From assembly GCA_937949615.1 (NCBI GenBank), contig CALEDQ010000004.1, positions 62,001-126,000 on the forward strand: a stretch of 64,000 nucleotides of DNA. Reading direction: 5' to 3'. The first letter of the stretch is position 1. The number at the start of each line of letters is the position of its first letter. Made by a program: the position numbers and the translations under genes. Source of the DNA: an uncultured bacterium. GTDB lineage: Bacteria > Muiribacteriota > Ozemobacteria > Ozemobacterales > Ozemobacteraceae. The notes beneath the pieces are model-generated. The model saw nothing but the letters and a program-made list of their open reading frames with translations. It searched no databases and had not been told where the DNA came from. Shown in pieces: positions 8,429 through 15,586 of this stretch.

Positions 8429-10185
8429 TTTTCGGGGCGGGTGCGCATGCGCAGCACATTGAGCGAAACGGGTCTGACGCTGAGACGGTCGGCAACGGTC
8501 GGGACATGGGTGATCTGCAGTGAGCCCGGTTCGGTATTGTCGACCCAGCGCTGCAGATTGCCGCCGATGCAGGCGCCGTGAATTCTGATCTTCAGGCTTT
8601 CGCCGCCGAAAAGGCGCCGGAAGGTAATGGGCGTGCCCTTTTGCGGTCTTGATTCGGCGGAATAGACGCCAGCGCCAGGCTTGTAGATGACCGCGCGGAT
8701 CAGCCACTCGCTGGCGGCGCTGATGAATTCAGGGCCCGGGTTCGATTCTCTGATGTAGTTTTCGAGATCGACGGTCGAGAGGGCGGTGCCTTCGCCGGCG
8801 ATCAGCAGCAGATTGAGGTTCGAGTCGATGTTGGTCGGGCCGGTGATGAATATGTGGCCGGGGGTGACGATTACCAGGTCAGAGCCGATATCACCACGCA
8901 AATAGACCGAGCGTTCAGAGAAAATCAGGCGGGCGCCCTGCAGGCTCGCGGCGCTGATGTTGTTGAAGCCATTGAAACGCATGTCGGTAGAGAGAACTAT
9001 GTATTTTTCGTCGAGTTCATCCTGTTCGTAGCGGGTCGAATTCGGGCCGCGGTAGCTGTCGGAAAACAGGTGCGCCTCGCCAGGGTGGTAGTCGATTTCG
9101 TGGGGTTTGCCATTGAGAGAGCCCTTGCCGGCAGCGTCAATGTAGATACCGCGGCTTTGGCTCAGAGAACGAAGATGATCAAAATCAGGCCGCCACGGAG
9201 GAATAAACGAGTTGTAACCCTGAGAATCGCGGTCAACAAAGACGTCAGTCGGGTTTTTGCCTTCGAGACTGTCGACGGCCTGCTGCATGCGCAGGCTCGA
9301 GTTCATGGCAACGGCGGTGTTTCCCTGTTCGATGCGCGGCTGGCTGGTGCCGCGACGGTAAAAATACATGGCGGTCTGCACCGGCCCGGCAAAGGTGTGT
9401 GAGTCAACGACCACCGGGGTTTCGCAATAAAGGGGACCGCGGCTGGGTGATTCGCCGGCGCGGGCATAACGGCGACCGTAGTTGTAGGGCAGTGGCAGAG
9501 CGCCGCTGGCTGCGACAAATGGATCGCCGCCTTCAGGGGCGAAAATTTTGAACAGCAGAACCGGGTCGTGACAGACGCCCTGGCGGTTGATCAAGCCGGC
9601 ATTGAAAACGGCAGCATTGGCGTTAACAAAGCTGTCGAGCGAACCGGCGGCTTCGACCCAAGACTGAATCGGAGTGCCGTAGTAGTATTCGTCGAGGCTG
9701 CTGAAAACTCCGAAATTTTTTACAAGATCATAGAGCTGCACGATCGCCGAGGTTGAATAGCGGTAGCGACCGCAGCGGCCTTCGCTGAGAATCTGGTATT
9801 GCAGGCTTTCATCGAGCAAAGGCGTGGCCGGGTTGTCTTCGGCGAAAACCTTGCGCACCGAAATGATTCTGAACCAGGCTTCGACTTTCTGGCCAAACTG
9901 CACCCAGGTGTCGGTTTCGAGGCGGTCGGCAAAGAACACGGCGGTAAGAGCGCCCGGGTTGGCGGCCCGGTCAGAGGCAACAATCGCCACCCGCATTTTT
10001 TCGATGGCATGATTGATGCCCGACTCGGCGGCGAGGCGGGCCTGACGGCTGGCGATACGCATCATGCCGAGATCGCGGTCGGCGCGGTAGACTCTGACCA
10101 TCAGCGCCACGACGAGAATGACGGTAAAGCCGATCATTACAAGGATCGGCAATAGAGATTGTTTTTCGTCAGGTATGCGGGTCAT
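8425..10185 (-). CDS. PilX-like pilus-assembly/secretion protein
   Basis: The protein (586 aa) has one N-terminal transmembrane helix (about residues 10-30, LPILVMIGFTVILVVALMV). It is followed by RQARLAAESGINHAIEKM, the A-x-x-A-A-E-S-G-I pattern typical of PilX N-terminal regions and other pilin-like proteins. The rest is a large, probably periplasmic, beta-rich domain of unknown fold. It overlaps its neighbours by 4 nt on both sides and follows two other pseudopilin-like genes, so a role in a type IV pilus or type II-secretion-like tip complex is likely. No ATPase or platform gene is in the window. Confidence 0.7.
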   Translation of the reverse strand: MTRIPDEKQSLLPILVMIGFTVILVVALMVRVYRADRDLGMMRIASRQARLAAESGINHAIEKMRVAIVASDRAANPGALTAVFFADRLETDTWVQFGQKVEAWFRIISVRKVFAEDNPATPLLDESLQYQILSEGRCGRYRYSTSAIVQLYDLVKNFGVFSSLDEYYYGTPIQSWVEAAGSLDSFVNANAAVFNAGLINRQGVCHDPVLLFKIFAPEGGDPFVAASGALPLPYNYGRRYARAGESPSRGPLYCETPVVVDSHTFAGPVQTAMYFYRRGTSQPRIEQGNTAVAMNSSLRMQQAVDSLEGKNPTDVFVDRDSQGYNSFIPPWRPDFDHLRSLSQSRGIYIDAAGKGSLNGKPHEIDYHPGEAHLFSDSYRGPNSTRYEQDELDEKYIVLSTDMRFNGFNNISAASLQGARLIFSERSVYLRGDIGSDLVIVTPGHIFITGPTNIDSNLNLLLIAGEGTALSTVDLENYIRESNPGPEFISAASEWLIRAVIYKPGAGVYSAESRPQKGTPITFRRLFGGESLKIRIHGACIGGNLQRWVDNTEPGSLQITHVPTVADRLSVRPVSLNVLRMRTRPEK

Positions 10186-10703
10186 TGATTTCTCAGCTGA
10201 ATTATCCGTGTAAATTCACGGGAAGTGACACTGCCATCGGGAGAATCGGCCTTGAAGGTTATTTCGAGGCGGCCCGGGGAAACCCGGGTAAATTTTCCGT
10301 CATGGCAGTTGGTAACGAGTGGGTTGGCAAAGCGTCCGAGTCTTTTCATGCCGGTGGTGGCGGCAGCGTTGCGCGTCACATAGGTAAGCGAACCGTCGGC
10401 GAAGACAAAGCCCTCTTCCAATGCTGCCGGAACCAGAGCGCCGGTGTCGGCGGCGGTTCTGAAAAAACATTCACGGGAAGTGCCGTTGAAAGGATGCTCG
10501 AACTGCACCGAGTTGGCGATTTCGTTGCTTACTTCGTCGAGCATGTCGTTGATATTCTGCACCCAGGCGAATTTCTGCTGGGCGCGCTTCATGTCGTCGG
10601 AATTGAGAAAAAAGAAAAAGACCGAAGCGCCGCCGGCCACCGCAAGAAAAACGGTGAACAGGGCGATTTCCCAGAGCGTGATGCCGTTGCGACTGGTTTT
10701 CAT
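10182..10703 (-). CDS. Type IV prepilin-like protein (pseudopilin)
   Basis: The protein (173 aa) has a prepilin-peptidase type N-terminus: a short basic leader, then G|ITLWE with the conserved glutamate at +5 of the mature protein, followed by a hydrophobic helix (IALFTVFLAVAGGASVFFFF). The C-terminal part is a globular domain with two cysteines. It fits a minor pseudopilin (GspJ/PilW-like) of a type IV pilus or type II secretion machine. ATGA overlaps with both neighbours imply translational coupling. Confidence 0.72.
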   Translation of the reverse strand: MKTSRNGITLWEIALFTVFLAVAGGASVFFFFLNSDDMKRAQQKFAWVQNINDMLDEVSNEIANSVQFEHPFNGTSRECFFRTAADTGALVPAALEEGFVFADGSLTYVTRNAAATTGMKRLGRFANPLVTNCHDGKFTRVSPGRLEITFKADSPDGSVTSREFTRIIQLRNQ

Positions 10704-11077
10704 GGTCTCGTTCTCGCGCGCAGATATTCAAGGCTGAGATTCTTGGTCAGCGGAAACATGCCCCATCTGACCTGGGCACGCACCAGCACATTGGCGGGAA
10801 ACTCGGGATGTGGCAGAATCTCGACGCGGCCAACCAGATCGAGATCTTCGCAACCGGGCACCGGCTCGAAGGGGCTGCTGTAACTGCGCTCGAAGGGGCG
10901 GCTCAACGCCCCTTCCATGAGGTTTTCGAGGGCGACTGAAGCCCGCAGATGTGCATCCGATTCAAAAACCGGGATGGCTTTGATCGACCAGAGCTGCACG
11001 AACGGCCAGAGAAAAAATGTGGCAATGCCGACATAGAGCAGCTTCTCAAACATCGATCGGGGCGCTGAGTCTGACAT
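10700..11077 (-). CDS. Small membrane-anchored pilin-like protein
   Basis: The protein (125 aa) has one hydrophobic helix near residues 12-30 (LLYVGIATFFLWPFVQLW), then a short soluble domain with RASVALENLMEGALSRPFE. No clear prepilin cleavage glycine is visible, so it may be a pilin-like accessory protein rather than a processed pilin. It is first in the run of 4-nt overlapping genes and has an AGAGGAA ribosome-binding site. The lytic transglycosylase gene lies 45 nt upstream, possibly in the same transcript. Confidence 0.6.
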   Translation of the reverse strand: MSDSAPRSMFEKLLYVGIATFFLWPFVQLWSIKAIPVFESDAHLRASVALENLMEGALSRPFERSYSSPFEPVPGCEDLDLVGRVEILPHPEFPANVLVRAQVRWGMFPLTKNLSLEYLRARTRP

Positions 11078-11122
11078 TTTGTTCCTCTAGCCGGTTATTT
11101 CAGAGAATACAGCCCGGTTAAA

Positions 11123-12190
11123 TCAGTTCAGGGCTGAATACTCGCGCAGTTCCTTCATGAATTTCTCGGCCATGACGATCTTTTCCTCGTCCTTGGCAAC
11201 CTGAACGTAGCTTTTCCAGGTATCGATGGCTTCGTTGTTCATACCCAGCCGCTCATAGATAACAGCGAGATTGTAGAGCGCCTTGTCGAGGAACGGGTCC
11301 TGTTTGAGGGCGGCGAGGTAAACATCGATCGCCTCTTCGTAGCAGCGTTCCATGTCGAGCAGGCAGGCAAGGTTATACAGAGCCTGGGTATTGCGGGGGT
11401 AAATGTTGAGAATATCGCGATAGGCGTCCATGGCGCCATCAACATCGGATTTGCGAAATTTTTCGTAAGCTTCGGTCAGGCGGCGCGACAGATCGGAGTG
11501 CAGCACCGGCATGACGCGGGCTTTTTTAGCCTTGGTCGACGCCGTTTTTTCGGCGACCGGCAGATTTGAAGCATACTGCCGGTAATAATGGCGCACTTTG
11601 CGTACGTAGTTCTGTGTTTCGCGGAAAGGCGGCACGCCACCATACTTGTCGACATTGCCCGGGCCGGCGTTATAAGCGGCGAGTGCCAGATCGACCTTGC
11701 CATTGAAGCGCTTGAGCATCATTTTCAGGTAATTTGCGCCGCCAAGAATGTTCTGACGCGGGTTGAAGGAATCGGAGCAGCCGACCAGGCGGGCAGTCGA
11801 TGGGATCAGCTGCATCAGGCCCTGAGCGCCTTTCGAAGACATCACCTGCGGGTCAAAATCAGATTCGACCTTGATGACTGATTTGATCAGATAGGGATCG
11901 ATGCCGTGTGTCTGCGCCGCTTCGTTGATATATTTGCTGAAAGTTTCATCGTTGGGCAGCAGGAATTTCTGTGCCGGAGCCATCGAGCTGACGGCAAAGC
12001 TTGCCGGGGCCGGTGAATCGGGGCCCTCGCGTTCCTTTTTGCTGGTAACGACGATTTTATAATTGCGGTTCGGTGGGCTGTCAGTCAGAAACAGCCTGCC
12101 GTGCTCGTCGCGGTATGAATAAATGGCAGCGCCGGCCTGCACGGCCAGCCCAAGAGTCATTATTCCGGCAAACCACAGTGCACGTTTCAA
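11123..12190 (-). CDS. Periplasmic lytic transglycosylase with DUF4124 and TPR domains
   Basis: The protein (355 aa) has a signal peptide, then a DUF4124-like segment (IYSYRDEHGRLFLTDSPP). An SLT domain follows with catalytic Glu109 in VIKVESDF, SSKGAQGLMQLIPSTA and ALAAYNAGPGNVDKY, then C-terminal tetratricopeptide repeats from about residue 230. The enzyme should cleave peptidoglycan glycan strands to 1,6-anhydromuropeptides in the periplasm. Its place just upstream of pseudopilin genes suggests it may open the wall for a pilus or secretion apparatus. The TPR tail is a less usual addition. Confidence 0.9.
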   Translation of the reverse strand: MKRALWFAGIMTLGLAVQAGAAIYSYRDEHGRLFLTDSPPNRNYKIVVTSKKEREGPDSPAPASFAVSSMAPAQKFLLPNDETFSKYINEAAQTHGIDPYLIKSVIKVESDFDPQVMSSKGAQGLMQLIPSTARLVGCSDSFNPRQNILGGANYLKMMLKRFNGKVDLALAAYNAGPGNVDKYGGVPPFRETQNYVRKVRHYYRQYASNLPVAEKTASTKAKKARVMPVLHSDLSRRLTEAYEKFRKSDVDGAMDAYRDILNIYPRNTQALYNLACLLDMERCYEEAIDVYLAALKQDPFLDKALYNLAVIYERLGMNNEAIDTWKSYVQVAKDEEKIVMAEKFMKELREYSALN

Positions 12191-12356
12191 CCAGGCCCTC
12201 CTGAAGGCGATAAAAAGTTTATGTCAGAAAAGCCGCACCGATAATTCCGGTGGCCTTTCTATCGAGTTCTCCTACCAGAATCGACAAACAGCAGTGAATT
12301 CATTATAGCAGATTCAATAATTCTTCATCACCTGCCAGGAAATTTTTCTAAAAGCA

Positions 12357-12388
12357 ACGAATTCTGATTTTTGCAAATCAGAATTCGT
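12357..12388. terminator. Long perfect hairpin, probable terminator of the 101-aa gene
   Basis: A 14-bp perfect stem (12357-12370 with 12375-12388) has a TTGC loop. It sits 22 nt beyond the stop of the minus-strand 101-aa gene and is followed on that strand by TGCTTTTAG. The T tract is short, so termination efficiency is uncertain. Confidence 0.6.
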
Positions 12389-12410
12389 ATGTGCTGGTTT
12401 AAGTTAAGGG

Positions 12411-12716
12411 TCAGCTGTTCTGGCGGTGGAGGTATTCCCAGCTGAGAACGCACGAGGTAAAGTGCCAGTTGTCGTCTTCGGAAATTTCCTTACCACTGGC
12501 GATCTTTTTTGAAATTCCTTCGCACAACCAGCATTCGCGGTGCTGATCAGCATACATGCGGGTGAGGGTTTCGAGTGTAGGGGGTTCAGTCGGCTGCGGG
12601 GGCACCACTTTGAGAACCGGTTTCTGCACGGTGGTCTCGGTTGCCGGTGCGGCGGCACTGCTGTGGTTTTCTTCGATAATTGGGGTCAGGGTTGGCACTG
12701 CTACTGAATTACTCAT
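12411..12716 (-). CDS. Small cytoplasmic hypothetical protein with paired cysteines
   Basis: The protein is 101 aa. Residues 1-48 are Pro/Thr/Val-rich and low-complexity. The C-terminal half is a compact helical domain with CWLCEG and, further on, HFTSCVLSWEYL, so three cysteines and a histidine could bind a metal. A GAGGTAGTA box precedes the ATG. It has its own downstream hairpin and no obvious operon partner. The family is not recognised. Confidence 0.6.
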   Translation of the reverse strand: MSNSVAVPTLTPIIEENHSSAAAPATETTVQKPVLKVVPPQPTEPPTLETLTRMYADQHRECWLCEGISKKIASGKEISEDDNWHFTSCVLSWEYLHRQNS

Positions 12717-12935
12717 TACTACCTCAAAATTTTATGGTCTGCTTGGGTGGGGCAATTATAAAAGTTAAAATGTTCCGATTGCAAATCTTCTGTTTTATTC
12801 ACAAGCGCCGTCTGAAGCCAGACTGGTGGAAAAAATTCCGCCTCGGGGCCGATCAGTTTACAACCTGCAACTTTTTTTGGTGCCCTTTGCACCGTGCACA
12901 AAAAGCTGCGGCATAAAACTCATTGGCAGCGGTTT

Positions 12936-13148
12936 TTAGCTGAAAAGTTTTTTCCGCGCGGCGATTTCTTCAGCATAACCCTGGTTCAGAGCTTCACTTA
13001 GGCGCTGTTTCAGCTGTTCTCTGAGCAGCGACCTGGCGTTGGCCAAAGCCTTTTTATGACGACCGGCGACCAGATCCGGGTCGACATCGGGGTCGTCGTA
13101 GTTGCGACTGGCGAAATTGCGTTCCAGCCAGACCTTCATATCGATCAT
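12936..13148 (-). CDS. Small helical hypothetical protein
   Basis: The protein is 70 aa, highly charged and predicted helical, with no membrane segment: residues 1-26 are acidic (SRNYDDPDVDPDL), then an Ala/Arg/Leu-rich helix. A GGAAGGTG box upstream supports the ATG at 13148; an in-frame ATG three codons on is possible. Codon pattern resembles the neighbours. Function unknown. The 220-bp gap upstream of it, to the 101-aa gene, holds nothing I can identify. Confidence 0.55.
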   Translation of the reverse strand: MIDMKVWLERNFASRNYDDPDVDPDLVAGRHKKALANARSLLREQLKQRLSEALNQGYAEEIAARKKLFS

Positions 13149-13224
13149 GATAAAATCACCTTCCGTTTCAAGGATTCACATCCTGTTCATCGGAAGGTGG
13201 CACGGGGTTGTTAATGATGAATTT

Positions 13225-14046
13225 TCAGCAGCCGGAAATTGCCAGCACCCGCTGGTGCAGTTCAGCGTCACAGGTGGCAAGAAGCCCGTGTCGATGCCGG
13301 TAGTCGGCCGGATCGTAACTGAATGAACCGCCGGTCAGATCGCTCACTACCCCACCCGCTTCGCAGAAAAGAATTTCGGGGGCGGCGATGTCCCAGGCCT
13401 TGGTCTGGTTCGAGCTGTTAACGTAATAATCGGCGAAGCCGCGGGCGATCGCCATCAGCTTCAGACCGACGCCGCCGCAGGAAAACACCGCAGTGCCGGA
13501 GAGGCGGTCGTGAATGTTTTGCCCAAGCCGGCATGGGTGTGAGCGGCTGACGGCGAGGCGCAGCTCTGAGCCGCGACGGCCGATCTGCAGACGCTGCCAG
13601 CCCTGTGCCGGGCTATGCCACCAGCAGCCTTCGCCGGCAGCGGCCACGTAGAGGTTTTTGCCGACCGGCTGATAAACGAGCCCGAACTGCAGGTGACCTG
13701 CGACTGCCAGCCCAATCTGAATGGAGAATTCGCCGGATTTTCGGATAAATTCGCGCGTGCCGTCAATCGGGTCAATGAACCACACGCGATCGTTATGGGC
13801 CGGTGGCGTATTCAAACCGTGCTCTTCGCTGAGAATACGGTCATGCGGATGTCGCTGTCGCAGGTGGTCGATGATATGGCGGTCTGACTGGCGGTCAGCG
13901 ATGGTTACCGGCTCTTCACCAGCCTTGAATTCAGTCTCGAAGTCACCAGCATAGATGTTTTCAATGATTTCAGCCGCAGACAAAGCCACCCCGATGACGT
14001 GAGCGGCATCGGGGTGCCTGAGTGGAAGATCGTTGAGCAGTTTCAC
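13225..14046 (-). CDS. CysQ/inositol-monophosphatase family phosphatase
   Basis: The 273-aa protein is a Mg-dependent phosphatase of the IMPase superfamily. The metal-binding motifs are the SEEHG block near residue 75 and DPIDGT with Asp92 and Asp95, plus a C-terminal AWDIAAPEILFCEAGG. Within the superfamily the layout (EPVTIADRQSD, FIDPIDGTREFI) is closest to CysQ, which hydrolyses adenosine 3',5'-bisphosphate from sulfate metabolism. Substrate specificity is inferred. It uses a GTG start overlapping the ilvE stop by 4 nt, so the two are translationally coupled. Confidence 0.85.
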   Translation of the reverse strand: MKLLNDLPLRHPDAAHVIGVALSAAEIIENIYAGDFETEFKAGEEPVTIADRQSDRHIIDHLRQRHPHDRILSEEHGLNTPPAHNDRVWFIDPIDGTREFIRKSGEFSIQIGLAVAGHLQFGLVYQPVGKNLYVAAAGEGCWWHSPAQGWQRLQIGRRGSELRLAVSRSHPCRLGQNIHDRLSGTAVFSCGGVGLKLMAIARGFADYYVNSSNQTKAWDIAAPEILFCEAGGVVSDLTGGSFSYDPADYRHRHGLLATCDAELHQRVLAISGC

Positions 14047-15146
14047 ACGGTGAGAACTTTTTGTTCAGGAGCCTGCAGCGGCACAGTCCAGCCGAAGGTG
14101 TCTTCGATTTCGCCATACTGAATACCGAGCAGCGTATCATAGAGCTGCTGGGCGATCGGGCCGACCTTGCGGCTGTTAACCACGTAGTCTGCACCACGAT
14201 ACTGCAGATTGCCGACCGGTGAGATGCTGGCAGCGGTGCCGGTTCCGAATACTTCGGTGATCGAGCCGGTAGCGATACCACCAATGACTTCGTCGATCGA
14301 AATCGTGCGCTCTTCAGCTTTAAGACCAAGCATCGGAGCTAGCTTGAGCACGCTGTCACGGGTGACGCCGGCGAGAATACTGCCGTTGAGCTTCGGGGTA
14401 ACCAGAGTATTGCCGTTGAATACGAAGAAAATATTCATGGCACCGACTTCTTCGATGTAGCGATGTTCTGCGCCATCGAGCCAGAGAACCTGAGCACAGC
14501 CTTTCTTGCGGGCATTGCGGCCGGCGAGAAGGCTGGCGGCGTAGTTGGCGCCGGTCTTGGCTTCACCAAGGCCACCTTTGGCGGCACGGGTGAATTCGTC
14601 AGAGACATAGAGGCTGACCGGGTTGAAGCCTTCCTGGTAATAGGGGCCAACCGGGCTGAGAATCACGCAATAGACGTAGTTCGAAGAGGCGCGTACGCCG
14701 AGAGCATTGTCAGTTGCGAACATGAAAGGTCTGATGTAAAGAGCGGCGCCTTTACTTTCAGGTACCCAGCGCTGTTCGATCGATACGAGAGCGTTGATAC
14801 TCTCAAGAAAATCGTTTTCGAGGAAATGCGGCATGCAGAGGCGGTCAGCCGAGCGGTTGAAGCGCTTTGCATTCATTTCCGGGCGGAAAAAACGGATAAC
14901 GCCGTCTTTACCCTTGAAAGCCTTCAGGCCCTCGAAGATTTCCTGGGCGTAGTGCAGCACCAGGGTTGAGGGATCGATAGAAAAAGGTTGAAATTTCTTG
15001 ATCTGGGGGTTATTCCAGCCGTCTTCCTCAGTAAAATCCATGGTAAACATGAGATCGGTGAAATACTTGCAGAAGCCCAGCTTGCTCGTATCAAGCATCA
15101 GGGGCTTGAGCTCGTTTTCAGACAGTGGATGAACAGCAATTCTCAT
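14043..15146 (-). CDS. ilvE: Branched-chain amino acid aminotransferase
   Basis: The protein (367 aa) is a fold-type IV PLP aminotransferase of the longer BCAT subgroup. Motifs include HYAQEIFEGLKAF, the FRPEMNAKRFNRSADRLCMP block, the PLP lysine at Lys197 in GEAKTGANYAASL, QVLWLDG and a C-terminal EVFGTGTAA. It catalyses the last step of Leu/Ile/Val synthesis, or the first of their breakdown, using 2-oxoglutarate/glutamate. A strong GGAAGGAAAGG ribosome-binding site and a near-consensus promoter (15208-15237) precede it. Confidence 0.95.
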   Translation of the reverse strand: MRIAVHPLSENELKPLMLDTSKLGFCKYFTDLMFTMDFTEEDGWNNPQIKKFQPFSIDPSTLVLHYAQEIFEGLKAFKGKDGVIRFFRPEMNAKRFNRSADRLCMPHFLENDFLESINALVSIEQRWVPESKGAALYIRPFMFATDNALGVRASSNYVYCVILSPVGPYYQEGFNPVSLYVSDEFTRAAKGGLGEAKTGANYAASLLAGRNARKKGCAQVLWLDGAEHRYIEEVGAMNIFFVFNGNTLVTPKLNGSILAGVTRDSVLKLAPMLGLKAEERTISIDEVIGGIATGSITEVFGTGTAASISPVGNLQYRGADYVVNSRKVGPIAQQLYDTLLGIQYGEIEDTFGWTVPLQAPEQKVLTV

Positions 15147-15207
15147 AACCTTTCCTTCCTTGCTTTGTTCTGGCCATGGCCTGTTTTCTTTTAACTACAA
15201 TCAGAAG

Positions 15208-15237
15208 ATTATAAGCCTTATTCCCCGCCGATATCAA
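15208..15237 (-). promoter_or_regulatory. Sigma-70-type promoter of ilvE
   Basis: On the minus strand TTGATA (-35, 15232-15237) and a perfect TATAAT (-10, 15208-15213) are 18 bp apart. The ATG is about 60 nt downstream. It lies between the hairpin array and ilvE, so the array is not in the ilvE leader. Confidence 0.75.
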
Positions 15238-15319
15238 GTTATTTTGCCAGCCATCAGGACAAGCGAAAACTATACCTTTTAAGGCCGGTCAGTCGTTGCA
15301 ACGCTCTGCGATCTTCGCA

Positions 15320-15545
15320 CCCTCATAGTTCCATCTGCTCACTCTGCTCGCACGACCGGAACTCGGGCTCTGTCGCTTCCGCCATCCTGGCTCACGCGAC
15401 ATAACGACTCCTGTCGAAAAAGCCGCATCCTGCGGCAATCGCCCGCGTTTTGCCCTCCAGGCAAAACGTCCGGTCTTAGCGGCATCGCTTGCAGGGAACT
15501 ATGGGATGCTCGACAAGCGTCGCTTATGCAAGCGCCTGACCTGCC
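15320..15545 (-). repeat. Hairpin-array element 1, candidate CsrA-sponge RNA
   Basis: A non-coding element in the 440-bp gap between the radical-SAM gene and ilvE. Four perfect hairpins follow one another at 15372-15400, 15405-15416, 15422-15436 and 15447-15467. Read on the minus strand their loops are AGGAT, AGGA, AGGAT and CTGGAGG. They are nested inside two longer pairings: GACCGGA/TCCGGTC (15354-15360 with 15469-15475) and CATAGTTCC/GGAACTATG (15324-15332 with 15495-15503). A further hairpin, CGCTT-ATGC-AAGCG, is at 15521-15534. GGA in a hairpin loop is the known CsrA recognition feature. No clear promoter or terminator is seen. Confidence 0.6.
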
Positions 15546-15586
15546 TGAAACTAGAATTACAATAATCAGCAGCATTTGCTTGCCGG

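Noticed and set aside
12680..12916. Possible 78-aa plus-strand gene in the gap upstream of the 101-aa gene
   Set aside because: Overlaps the start of the 101-aa gene, no ribosome-binding site, odd composition; the gap is better read as non-coding.
15320..15545. Riboswitch or leader of ilvE
   Set aside because: A near-consensus promoter for ilvE lies between the array and the gene, so the array is outside its expected mRNA leader.
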